Positions 18,162-26,487 of a stretch of 64,000 nucleotides of DNA are shown piece after piece. How positions within the stretch are numbered: the first letter of the stretch is position 1; every line of letters begins with the position of its first letter. Below the pieces are notes generated by a model. That model saw only the letters and a list, made by a program, of their open reading frames with translations, did not search any database and was not told the DNA's origin. A program made the translations under genes and the position numbers. The stretch comes from Williamsia limnetica (GTDB lineage: Bacteria; Actinomycetota; Actinomycetes; Mycobacteriales; Mycobacteriaceae). The DNA lies in NCBI RefSeq assembly GCF_003217475.1, contig NZ_QJSP01000011.1:62001-126000 (forward strand), given 5' to 3'.

Positions 18162-19084
18162 CAGAAGTAACCCTCTTTCTTGCGATCTTCCATGCCGGAT
18201 TCGGAGATTCGGTCGTCTGCCCGGGTGGCACCGCGTTCGGTGAGGCGCGTTGCGGCGACCTCGTCGATGACCTCGTGCACGGTGGCCGCGTCGCTGAGTA
18301 CGCAGCCGGTGCAGGTCGCGTCGCCGACGGTCCGGAACCTGACCTGCTCGGTGTGCACCGTCTCGCCGTCCGCCAGTTCGACGAATTGGGTTTTCGCCAG
18401 CAGCATCCCGTCCCGCGGAACGACTTCGCGCCGATGCGAGTAGTAGATGGTGGGTAGTTCGATCTCCTCGGCGGCGATGTACTGCCAGATGTCGAGTTCG
18501 GTCCAGTTGCTCAGTGGGAACACCCGGATGTGCTCACCCTTGTGGTGCCGGCCGTTGTAGAGGTTCCACAGCTCCGGCCGTTGCGCACGGGGATCCCAGG
18601 CACCGAACTCGTCGCGGAAGCTGAACACCCGCTCCTTGGCCCTGGCCTTCTCTTCGTCTCGGCGGGCGCCACCGAACACCGCGTCGAAGCTGTTCTCGCG
18701 GATCCCGCGCAGCAGAGCGGTGGTCTGCAAGCGGTTGCGGCTCGCTCCCGGCCCGGTCTGCTCCACCACCCGACCCGCGTCGATGTCGTCTTGGACACTC
18801 GAAACGATCAGTCGTACACCGGTTTTCTCCACCACCCGGTCGCGGTAGTCGATCACCTCGTCGAAATTGTGTCCGGTGTCCACATGCATCAACGGAAAGG
18901 GCACGGGCGCGGGCCAGAAGGCCTTGCGCGCCACGTGGAACATCACGACGGAGTCCTTACCGCCGGAGAACAGCAGTACCGGTCGTCGAGCTGTCGCCGC
19001 CACCTCCCTGAAGATGTACACCGACTCCGCTTCGAGCGCGGCAAGGTGTGAGAGTTCGTACCCCGTTTTCAGCACCGTGAACAA
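18161..19084 (-). CDS. cysD: Sulfate adenylyltransferase subunit 2 CysD
   Basis: The 307-residue PP-loop enzyme adenylylates sulfate. The pyrophosphate-binding SGGKDSVVM motif is near residue 40, and FGGARRDEEKARAKER and the C-terminal GCVLSDA motif are typical of CysD. It opens the cysD-cysNC-cysQ operon from the ATG at 19084. A perfect palindrome (19114-19129) sits 30 bp upstream, between it and a divergent IclR gene, and is the likely control site. Confidence 0.95.
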   Translation of the reverse strand: MFTVLKTGYELSHLAALEAESVYIFREVAATARRPVLLFSGGKDSVVMFHVARKAFWPAPVPFPLMHVDTGHNFDEVIDYRDRVVEKTGVRLIVSSVQDDIDAGRVVEQTGPGASRNRLQTTALLRGIRENSFDAVFGGARRDEEKARAKERVFSFRDEFGAWDPRAQRPELWNLYNGRHHKGEHIRVFPLSNWTELDIWQYIAAEEIELPTIYYSHRREVVPRDGMLLAKTQFVELADGETVHTEQVRFRTVGDATCTGCVLSDAATVHEVIDEVAATRLTERGATRADDRISESGMEDRKKEGYF

Positions 19085-19113
19085 TCCTTCCGTCGGTCAA
19101 CCGAAACTTGACC

Positions 19114-19129
19114 TGTCGAATATTCGACA
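19114..19129. promoter_or_regulatory. Perfect 16-bp palindrome between cysD and iclR-type gene
   Basis: TGTCGAATATTCGACA is a perfect inverted repeat with no spacer. It lies 30 bp from the cysD start and 16 bp from the IclR start. IclR proteins usually bind palindromes of about 14-16 bp near their own divergent promoter, so this is the best candidate operator. Confidence 0.65.
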
Positions 19130-19144
19130 CTAAGGTTTGAAAAT

Positions 19145-20023
19145 ATGACACTCACGGTAAGTGACGCAGAGTCGGAAGGTCAACCCTCGCCGCCCACGCA
19201 GCGCGTGGTGCGGGTGATCGAGCTGCTGGCCGACGACCCCGGCGCCGCCATCACCCTGGCCGAGATCGTGCGTCGGACCGGCTTCTCGCGAGCCACCGCG
19301 CACGCGGTGCTGGCCCAGCTGACCAGGAGTGGTTGGGTCACCCGCGAAGACGGGCACTTCACGATCGGTGCCGGTTTCGTGGCACTGGCCCGGCACGCCG
19401 AGCGTGGCTACCCCCTGCGTCGACTGGCCGCCCCCCTCGTACATGAGCTCGCAGCGGACCTCGACATGCCCGTGTTCCTCGCCGAACGTCAGGGCACCCG
19501 GATCACGGTGACCGAGCTGGTCGGGATCCCGGCGATGGATTGGATCCGCCCCGGACGGCACATCCCCCTCCGCCCACCGGTGTGCCGGGAGTTCATCGCG
19601 TGGTCACCCGAAGAAGACATCGAAGACTGGGTCGGCTCCGCCCCGGACGGCGCTCGCGATCGTCTGCGCGAGGTTCTCGAAGTCATCTGCGATCGCGGCT
19701 ACGCGGTGGAGAGGCTGACCGCCGACCACGCGGAGATGATCGGCGCGCTTGCGTCCCTGAAGGATTCACCCGTGTCCGACACCTTGCGATCCAGGGTCGC
19801 GGGTTTGCTCACCGAGCTCACCACGATCGACTATCTCCCGGAAGAGTCACATGGTCACGTCGCGGTGGTGACCGTCGGAGCGCCGATCATCGACCCCAGC
19901 GGAGTAGTGGTGGCATCCATCGTCGCGTGTCCGAATCGCGAGATGCTCGCCACCGAGCTCGAGCAGATGGGCAAGGTGGTGGTCGCGGCGGCCGATCGGG
20001 TCGCCGAAGCGTTCGGGCGCTGA
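19145..20023 (+). CDS. IclR family transcriptional regulator
   Basis: The 292-residue protein has an N-terminal winged HTH (QRVVRVIELLADD ... LAEIVRRTGFSRATAHAVL) and a C-terminal ligand-binding domain (PAMDWIRPGRHIPLRPP, then IIDPSGVVVASIVA). It is divergent from cysD with a palindrome between them, and the fatty-acid cassette follows 85 bp downstream on the same strand. It could therefore act on sulfate activation, on the cassette or on itself; the palindrome position favours itself and cysD. Confidence 0.85.
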   Translation: MTLTVSDAESEGQPSPPTQRVVRVIELLADDPGAAITLAEIVRRTGFSRATAHAVLAQLTRSGWVTREDGHFTIGAGFVALARHAERGYPLRRLAAPLVHELAADLDMPVFLAERQGTRITVTELVGIPAMDWIRPGRHIPLRPPVCREFIAWSPEEDIEDWVGSAPDGARDRLREVLEVICDRGYAVERLTADHAEMIGALASLKDSPVSDTLRSRVAGLLTELTTIDYLPEESHGHVAVVTVGAPIIDPSGVVVASIVACPNREMLATELEQMGKVVVAAADRVAEAFGR

Positions 20024-20078
20024 CACCGCCGGGTGTGGTGCGGGCAAAACATGCCGTGACCATATGCTGGGTTTACCA

Positions 20079-20092
20079 ACCAAGCACTTGCT
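20079..20092. promoter_or_regulatory. KstR2-type box upstream of enoyl-CoA hydratase cassette
   Basis: ACCAAGCACTTGCT matches the KstR2 consensus AnCAAGnnCTTGnT at every fixed base. It ends 16 bp before the GTG at 20109. KstR2 controls the genes for the C/D rings (HIP pathway) in mycobacteria. Confidence 0.65.
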
Positions 20093-20108
20093 AGGTATGG
20101 TGGTCCGT

Positions 20109-21002
20109 GTGACGATCCCGAGCCCCCTCAGTGCCGCCGAGCTAGGTCCCGACACCTCGCCCGTGGCGTACGAAACGGCCGACGCCATCGCGTACATCAC
20201 CCTCAACCGCCCCGAGTTCCGCAATGCGCAGAACTCGGTGATGACGTACTCGCTCGACGCCGCGTTCGTGCGTGCGGTCGACGACTCCGCGGTGAAGGTG
20301 ATCGTCTTGCGCGCCGCCGGCAAGCACTTCTCGGCAGGCCACGACATCGGGACGCCCGAGCGCGATTTCCACGTCAAGTATCCGAACACTGCGTCGCTCT
20401 ACTGGGACCACACCGACCGGGCAGGCGGTGACCAGCGACTGGCCCGCGAGACCGAGGTGTACATGGGCATGTGCCGACGGTGGCGGGAAATGCCCAAGCC
20501 GGTCATCGCCCAGGTTCACGGCGCATGCATCGCGGGTGGTCTGATGCTCGCCTGGATCTGCGACTTCATCGTCGCCTCCGACGACGCTTTCTTCTCCGAC
20601 CCCGTGGTGAAGATGGGCATACCCGGCGTCGAATACTTCGCCCACGCATTCGTTCTCGGTCCCCGACGGGCCAAAGAGATCCTGTACACCGGGGAGCGGT
20701 TCGGTGCCGACAAGGCACTCGAGTGGGGCATGGTGAATCACGTTGTGCCGCGCGACGAATTGGCGGCGAAAGTCGACGAGATCGCCGGCCGGATCGCGCA
20801 GATGCCGCAACTGGGCCTGGCGCTGACCAAGAAAGCCGTCAACATCTCCGAGGATCAGATGGGTCTTCGGAACGCCATGGACTCGGTCTTCGGCTGGCAC
20901 CACTTCTCCCACAGCGCGAATGCCGAAGCGCCCGAGGGCGACCCACTCGGCGGAATGGACGCGAAATCCATGAAGGCCGGCGCAGACAAGCAGGGCTCAT
21001 AG
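20109..21002 (+). CDS. Enoyl-CoA hydratase/isomerase family protein
   Basis: The crotonase-fold protein hydrates or isomerises acyl-CoAs. AGKHFSAGHDIG forms one half of the oxyanion hole and HGACIAGGLMLAW the other. An insertion between them (ERDFHVKYPNTAS...) resembles EchA13-type enzymes. I chose the GTG at 20109 (297 residues) since the upstream start at 20064 would put the KstR2-type box inside the gene; an ATG at 20097 is also possible. The three acyl-CoA dehydrogenase genes follow without a gap, so the four form one beta-oxidation operon. Confidence 0.85.
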   Translation: MTIPSPLSAAELGPDTSPVAYETADAIAYITLNRPEFRNAQNSVMTYSLDAAFVRAVDDSAVKVIVLRAAGKHFSAGHDIGTPERDFHVKYPNTASLYWDHTDRAGGDQRLARETEVYMGMCRRWREMPKPVIAQVHGACIAGGLMLAWICDFIVASDDAFFSDPVVKMGIPGVEYFAHAFVLGPRRAKEILYTGERFGADKALEWGMVNHVVPRDELAAKVDEIAGRIAQMPQLGLALTKKAVNISEDQMGLRNAMDSVFGWHHFSHSANAEAPEGDPLGGMDAKSMKAGADKQGS

Positions 21003-22178
21003 ATGGATCTGTTGTTCGACGAGGCCGCCGACGAGTTCCGCGCGGAGATCCGCGGCTGGCTCGATGACAATGTGCCCACCACCGCGTTGCGCTCGATGGA
21101 CAGTCCCGAAGGCTTCGAGGAACACCGGCAATGGGAACGCACCATGGCCGACGCCCGCATGTCGGTGGTCAGTTGGCCGGAGGAATTCGGTGGTCGCGAC
21201 GTCCCTCTGCTGCACTGGCTTATCTTCGAAGAGGAGTACTACCGCAGCGGCGCGCCCGGCCGAGTCAGCCAGAACGGGATATTCCTGCTCGCTCCCACCC
21301 TCTTCGAACACGCCCATCCGGAGCAGCTCGCCCGGATCATGCCGCGCATGGCCCGGTCCGATGACATCTGGGGTCAGGCGTGGAGCGAACCCGAAGCCGG
21401 TAGCGACCTGGCATCCCTACGGTCAACCGCGACCCGGACCGACGGCGGATGGCTGCTCAACGGCCAGAAGACCTGGAGTTCTCGGTCCAGCTTTGCCGAC
21501 TGGGGCTTCGGACTCTTCCGTTCCGACCCCGACTCCACTCGGCACCGGGGCATCACCTACTTCATGTTCGATCTGCGCGCCGACGGTGTCACCGTCCGCC
21601 CCATCAACCAGCTCGACGGTGAGCCCGGTTTCGCAGAACTGTTCCTGGAGAACGTCTTCGTCCCCGACGATCCCGCGGCGCCCGGTGACTCCGGTGTCAT
21701 CGGTGCGGTCGACAACGGCTGGAAGGTCGCGATGAGCACCGCGGCGAACGAGCGCGGACTGTCGCTGCGTTCGCCGGGCCGTTTCCTGGCGACCACCGAC
21801 CGGTTGCTCGCCCTCTGGAACGATTCCGATCCGACGACCCGCGCAGGCGCAGGCGCGCAGGTCGCGGACGCCTGGATCGGGGCGCGCGCCTACGAACTGT
21901 CCACGTACGCAACGGTCAGCCGACTCGCCGAAGGGGGCCAGCTCGGCATGGAATCGTCGATCAACAAGGTCTTCTGGTCGCAGTGGGACATCGCAACCCA
22001 CGAGACCGCACTGGACCTGCTCGGGACCGACGCCGAGCTCGCGACGCCGCACCCGTCGGGACCCTGGATGGACGGCTATCTGTTCTCGCTGTCGGGACCC
22101 ATCTATGCCGGTACCAATGAAATCCAGCGCAATGTGATCGCAGAACGATTACTCGGGCTGCCGCGAGGGGACCGCTGA
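21003..22178 (+). CDS. Acyl-CoA dehydrogenase (full-length type)
   Basis: The 391-residue flavoprotein oxidises an acyl-CoA to the 2-enoyl-CoA. The N-terminal helical domain (FDEAADEFRAEIRGWL), the middle WSEPEAGSDLASLR flavin-contact motif and the C-terminal YAGTNEIQRNVIAERLLGLPRG are all present. It begins directly at the hydratase stop codon. It is probably a subunit or partner of the two shorter dehydrogenases downstream; steroid-type ACADs of actinobacteria often form alpha2beta2 complexes. Confidence 0.85.
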   Translation: MDLLFDEAADEFRAEIRGWLDDNVPTTALRSMDSPEGFEEHRQWERTMADARMSVVSWPEEFGGRDVPLLHWLIFEEEYYRSGAPGRVSQNGIFLLAPTLFEHAHPEQLARIMPRMARSDDIWGQAWSEPEAGSDLASLRSTATRTDGGWLLNGQKTWSSRSSFADWGFGLFRSDPDSTRHRGITYFMFDLRADGVTVRPINQLDGEPGFAELFLENVFVPDDPAAPGDSGVIGAVDNGWKVAMSTAANERGLSLRSPGRFLATTDRLLALWNDSDPTTRAGAGAQVADAWIGARAYELSTYATVSRLAEGGQLGMESSINKVFWSQWDIATHETALDLLGTDAELATPHPSGPWMDGYLFSLSGPIYAGTNEIQRNVIAERLLGLPRGDR

Positions 22179-22179
22179 C

Positions 22180-23154
22180 ATGAGATTTCTTCTCGAAGAA
22201 GAACACCACGACTTGGCGGCATCGATCGACTCGATGCTGGCCAAGTCCGATCTCCCCGCCGTGATCAGGGCCTGGAACGACGGGGACATCGAACCCGGAC
22301 GCAAGGTGTGGGCCAAGCTGGCAGAGACCGGCGTCAACGCCCTGCTCGTCACGGAGGACGACGGCGGGATCGGCGCCGGCGCGGTCGAGATGGTGGTGGC
22401 CGTCGAACAACTCGGCCGCCACGCGGTGCCAGGCCCGGTCGCCGAGACCATCGCTGCCGCGCCCATCCTGCTGCGCGACGCCGACCTCACCGAACAGCTG
22501 GGTGCCATGGCCGAAGGCGAGGTGGTCACCCTCGCACTGCCGCCGCACGTTCCGTACGCGGTGGACAGCGATTTCGCCGCGCACTCGTATCTGGTTCAAG
22601 AACGGGTCCTGAGCACCGCGATCGTCACCGACTCCCGTCCCTCGGTCGATCTGTCCAGAACGTTGTCAGTCGTGGAGGCCGGCGATCGGGTCGCTGACGT
22701 CGACCCGGCCCGCGCCTTCGACCACGGCGCACTCGCTACGGCTGCTCAGCTCATCGGTCTCGCGCAGACGATGCTGACGCTGAGCGGTGAATACGCCAAG
22801 ACCCGCATGCAGTTCGGCCGCGAGATCGGGTCGTTCCAAGCGGTCAAACACCACCTCGCCGACGTCGCCGTCGCCGTCGAGATGGCACGCCCCCTGATCC
22901 ACGGCGCCGCGCTGGCCCTCGACGGCCGGGTACCCGAGCCCCAGTGGGCCTCACGTGACGTCTCCGCGGCAAAGGTCGCTGCCGGGCAGGCCGCCTACCT
23001 CGCCTCCCGGGTGGGGCTGCAGGTACTCGGGGCGATCGGGTACACGCAGGAACACGACCTCTCGCTGTACCTCACCAAAACCCGCGCCCTGCTCACCGCA
23101 TGGGGCACCCCCGCAGCGCACCGCGCCCGCGTACTGGAGTTGATCACCGCATGA
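22180..23154 (+). CDS. Acyl-CoA dehydrogenase (short subunit)
   Basis: The 324-residue ACAD-like protein keeps the N-terminal helices and the FGREIGSFQAVKHHLAD flavin-domain motif but has a shortened middle domain and ends with QEHDLSLYLTKTRALL. This fits the short partner of heteromeric steroid acyl-CoA dehydrogenases such as FadE32/FadE33. Its stop overlaps the ATG of the next gene (ATGA at 23151-23154). Confidence 0.8.
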   Translation: MRFLLEEEHHDLAASIDSMLAKSDLPAVIRAWNDGDIEPGRKVWAKLAETGVNALLVTEDDGGIGAGAVEMVVAVEQLGRHAVPGPVAETIAAAPILLRDADLTEQLGAMAEGEVVTLALPPHVPYAVDSDFAAHSYLVQERVLSTAIVTDSRPSVDLSRTLSVVEAGDRVADVDPARAFDHGALATAAQLIGLAQTMLTLSGEYAKTRMQFGREIGSFQAVKHHLADVAVAVEMARPLIHGAALALDGRVPEPQWASRDVSAAKVAAGQAAYLASRVGLQVLGAIGYTQEHDLSLYLTKTRALLTAWGTPAAHRARVLELITA

Positions 23155-24248
23155 GTCTGTATTCACCGGGCATCGACAGCGAAGAACAGGCCGCCCTCCG
23201 GGATTCCGTTGCATCACTGCTGAATCGAAAAGCTGATTCAGCCGCCGTACGGGCAGCGACGATGGCTCCGGAACGCTACGACCGTGACCTCTGGTCCACC
23301 CTGTGCGAACAGATCGGCGTCGCGGCGCTGATCGTTCCCGAACAATTCGACGGGGTCGGCGCAAGTCTGACCGAAGCGCACATCGTCCTCGAAGAACTCG
23401 GCAGGCACCTCGCGCCGGTGCCGATGCTCGGCTCTGCGGTGCTGGCCACCTCGGCCCTACTGCTGAGCGGCGACGACGAGGCCTGTACCGCAACGCTTCC
23501 AGCCCTCGCGTCCGGCGAGAAGATCGCGGCGTTGTGCTGGGCAGATGCAGCGGGATGGCGCGAGACCGGAGTTCACGCAGGCGGCGGAATCCTTTCCGGC
23601 ACCGCTCATTACGTACTGGACGGTGAATCCGCCGACGTCCTGCTGGTCTTGGCCAAGTCGGGTGGGCTCGTCACCCTGCACCAGGTGGACGCGAACGCCG
23701 ACGGCGTGACCCGGGTCCCCAATCCGACGATGGATCCCACGCGATCCCTCACGACCATCACCTTCGACGACGTCGATGCCGTCACCATCCCGACGCCATC
23801 CGGCATCGAGGACAACCTCCGCGCCATCGCCTTTGTCGCGCTCAGCGCGGAGCAGGTCGGCGCATCGCGCGCGGCACTGGACCTGACCGTCGAATACACC
23901 AAGTCCCGCAAACAGTTCGGCCGCGTCATCGGGTCGTTCCAAGCGCTCAAACACCGCATGGCCGATATGTACGCACTGACCGAGACCGCACATTCGATCT
24001 CGTACGCCGCAGTCGATGCGCTCGTCAACAAGGCACCCGACGCAGTGCAGCTGGCGGACAGCGCACGCATCTACTGCTCGGAGGCGTTCTCGCACATCGC
24101 AGGCGAGACCATCCAGTTGCATGGCGGAATCGGTATCACCTGGGAGCACGACGCCCAGCTGTTCTTCAAACGCGCACACGGAAGTGCCCAGCTTTTCGGT
24201 CAGCCGCGCGAATCGCTTGAAAGGCTAGCTCACGCCGCCGGATTGTGA
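23151..24248 (+). CDS. Acyl-CoA dehydrogenase
   Basis: From the ATG at 23151 (MSLYSPGIDSEEQAALRD) the protein has 365 residues. FGRVIGSFQALKHRMADMYAL and HGGIGITWEHDAQLFFKRA are the ACAD C-terminal signatures. A longer start at 23100 would run through the end of the previous gene and is rejected for the 4-bp ATGA coupling. It is the third dehydrogenase of the cassette and its last 24 bp overlap the convergent TetR gene. Confidence 0.8.
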   Translation: MSLYSPGIDSEEQAALRDSVASLLNRKADSAAVRAATMAPERYDRDLWSTLCEQIGVAALIVPEQFDGVGASLTEAHIVLEELGRHLAPVPMLGSAVLATSALLLSGDDEACTATLPALASGEKIAALCWADAAGWRETGVHAGGGILSGTAHYVLDGESADVLLVLAKSGGLVTLHQVDANADGVTRVPNPTMDPTRSLTTITFDDVDAVTIPTPSGIEDNLRAIAFVALSAEQVGASRAALDLTVEYTKSRKQFGRVIGSFQALKHRMADMYALTETAHSISYAAVDALVNKAPDAVQLADSARIYCSEAFSHIAGETIQLHGGIGITWEHDAQLFFKRAHGSAQLFGQPRESLERLAHAAGL

Positions 24249-24896
24249 GTCAGGATCGTTTCTCGCTGGTGGCTGGAAGCGGGCGACCACCTGATCGAAC
24301 TCGTCCTCCGTCACCGGCGTCGCGTCGAGATGCTCGGCGCCTGGGCGCAGGCCGGCGATCATGATGGCCAATGCCCTGCGCCAACCGGATTCGGTGATCC
24401 CCCGCGTGGTTTCGACGACGCCGCGCATCGCCCAGAAGACCACGTCGATGTCGGTCAGACCCACATCACTTCTGATCCGGCCATGCGACTTCGCCTTGTC
24501 CAGCAGCTCGCCGAGAATCGTCCGGAACTCGCGTTTGTGGGCGGCGGTCTCGTCGTCGTTCCACACCCGGGACAAGCAACCCCTGTTCGTGGCCTGAACG
24601 GTGCCGACTCCGTACATCAGCTGCTCGAGTCCTTCACCGCGGGGAGCGGTCTGCGCGGCATGGGCCGCTGCCACGAAATCGCTGAACACCTGCCGCACCA
24701 GTTCGCTGATGAGTGCTTCTTTGGTGGGGAAACGTCGATAGAGCGTGCCCGTCCCGACCCCGGCGCGCCGGGCGATCTCGTCCACGCCGACCTCCAGACC
24801 GCGCTCGCTGAACACCGCGGCAGCGGCATCGAGCAGTCGCTGCCGGTTCTCGGCGGCATCACGGCGGAGCACCTTTTCGGTGGTGGCCGACTTCAT
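24225..24896 (-). CDS. TetR family transcriptional regulator
   Basis: The 223-residue protein starts with the TetR helix-turn-helix (RQRLLDAAAAVFSERG ... GVGTGTLYRRFPTKEAL) followed by a helical ligand domain. It is the second gene of an operon with an upstream MFS transporter, overlapping it by 4 bp. The two inverted repeats upstream of the transporter (26388-26446) are the likely operators, giving drug-inducible autorepression. Confidence 0.85.
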   Translation of the reverse strand: MKSATTEKVLRRDAAENRQRLLDAAAAVFSERGLEVGVDEIARRAGVGTGTLYRRFPTKEALISELVRQVFSDFVAAAHAAQTAPRGEGLEQLMYGVGTVQATNRGCLSRVWNDDETAAHKREFRTILGELLDKAKSHGRIRSDVGLTDIDVVFWAMRGVVETTRGITESGWRRALAIMIAGLRPGAEHLDATPVTEDEFDQVVARFQPPARNDPDSQSGGVS

Positions 24897-26368
24897 TCCG
24901 ACTTCGCGCCCGACAGTGTGCCGCCGGCGACCATGGCGAGTTCGGGGTGCGGCAGGTCAGCGGTGTCTTCCAAGTGAGTCTTCTTGTCCCGCCTCATTGT
25001 CGGGATGAACAAGGCGGCGACCGAGGCCAGCACACCGGCCGCGCCAAGCATCGCGAACCCGTTCGTGTAGCCCGACTCGACGGGAACACCGGACGACGAC
25101 GCCCCGACGGCCACGACGCTGGCCATGAAAGCCGCCCCCAGTGAACCGCCGATCGTGCGGATGTTGGCGTTCATGCCGCTTGCGACGCCGGTCTGTTCCT
25201 GGGGTACCGAGGCCACCACCACGTTCGACATCGCGGAGAAAACCAAGCCGAATCCGATCCCGGAGATGGCGTTCGCGAGATAGATGTCGATCTCGGACGA
25301 ATGCAGGAACGCCAACATGAAGTAGCTCCCCGCTGTGATCAGCGATCCGACGACCAACAGGTTCTTCGACCCGAACCGCGACGCGAGACGACCCGAGAAG
25401 AGTCCCACCGCGAACATCGCGATCGCGTTGGGTAGGAGCATCAACCCCGATTCGGTGACCGTGGCACCGAACCCGTACCCGGCCGATGAGGGCGCCTGCA
25501 GGAACTGCGGCAGAAAGCCCAGACCCGCGTACATCCCGACGCCCATCAGCAGGGCGATGAGGTTCGCGGCCCATACACCGCGGATACGCATCATCGTCAT
25601 GTCGATCAGAGGATTCGACGACCGCGCTTCTGCGACGATCCATGCCACGACCACGACCAGGGCAGCCACGAGCAGGCCGATCACCTTCGGGGAGCCCCAG
25701 CCCCACTTGGGGGCCTGACTGACGGCGAGCAGGAGTGCGACGAGCCACGCGGACAGCAGGAATGCTGTCAGCCAGTTGATCCTTCCGCGGGTCCGGATCG
25801 GGGACTCGGGGATCAGGACCAGGGCGGCAACGCCGGCAAGGCTGGTGATGATCAGCGGGATCCAGAAGAGCCAGTGATAACCGAGGAGTTCGACGATCGG
25901 GCCTGCCAACACGATGCCGGCACCGGCACCGACGGAGATCAGGGCGGCGATGAGGCCGATCGCGCCGGGCACCTTGGCCTTGGGGAACTCGTCGCGGATG
26001 ATTCCGAACGCCAGCGGCAGCACGCCGCCACCGATTCCCTGAACGACGCGGGCGATGATCATCACCGGCAGAGTCGACGCCAGCGCAGCCAGCAGGGAAC
26101 CCGCAGCCAGTGCGCCCAGCGCGATGACGAACACGCGCTTCTTGCCGTACATGTCGCCGAGTCGTCCCATGATCGGCGTGGATATCGATGCCGACAACAG
26201 GTAGGCGGTCAGCACCCAGGTCACGTTTGTCTGATTGGTACCCAATTCCACCTCGACGGTGGGGAGGACCGGCATCACGAGGGACTGCAGCAGGGCGAAG
26301 GCTGCGACGCCGACGGTGAGCACGGCAAACGTGATCTGGTGGTGCGTCCGGCTGGGCGCGGATGTCAT
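24893..26368 (-). CDS. DHA2-type MFS drug transporter
   Basis: The 491-residue protein has the ~14-segment layout of EmrB/QacA transporters. Visible are WVLTAYLLSASISTPIMGRLGDMYGKK (first part of motif A) spread over helices 1-3 and the RVVQGIGGGVLPLAFG region. It probably exports drugs by proton antiport. It is co-transcribed with a TetR regulator and has two tandem inverted repeats in its leader. Confidence 0.85.
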   Translation of the reverse strand: MTSAPSRTHHQITFAVLTVGVAAFALLQSLVMPVLPTVEVELGTNQTNVTWVLTAYLLSASISTPIMGRLGDMYGKKRVFVIALGALAAGSLLAALASTLPVMIIARVVQGIGGGVLPLAFGIIRDEFPKAKVPGAIGLIAALISVGAGAGIVLAGPIVELLGYHWLFWIPLIITSLAGVAALVLIPESPIRTRGRINWLTAFLLSAWLVALLLAVSQAPKWGWGSPKVIGLLVAALVVVVAWIVAEARSSNPLIDMTMMRIRGVWAANLIALLMGVGMYAGLGFLPQFLQAPSSAGYGFGATVTESGLMLLPNAIAMFAVGLFSGRLASRFGSKNLLVVGSLITAGSYFMLAFLHSSEIDIYLANAISGIGFGLVFSAMSNVVVASVPQEQTGVASGMNANIRTIGGSLGAAFMASVVAVGASSSGVPVESGYTNGFAMLGAAGVLASVAALFIPTMRRDKKTHLEDTADLPHPELAMVAGGTLSGAKSE

Positions 26369-26387
26369 GCGAACTCCCGAGTGTTAA

Positions 26388-26446
26388 CCGGAGACAACGC
26401 TCCGCATCTCAGAAACATATCAGCTCAACCGGAGCAATCACTCCGG
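26388..26446. promoter_or_regulatory. Two inverted repeats, candidate TetR operators
   Basis: CGGAG-acaacg-CTCCG (26389-26404) and CCGGAG-caatca-CTCCGG (26429-26446) share the same half-site and a 6-bp spacer. Their centres are 41 bp apart, close to four helical turns. They lie 20 and 60 bp upstream of the transporter start. Confidence 0.65.
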
Positions 26447-26487
26447 ATAGCGAACAACATCACAGCTCCGTTCGCGCGAGGCCACCG

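Noticed and set aside
20064-20108. Longer start for the enoyl-CoA hydratase
   Set aside because: The added residues lack family similarity and the KstR2-type box would be inside the coding region.
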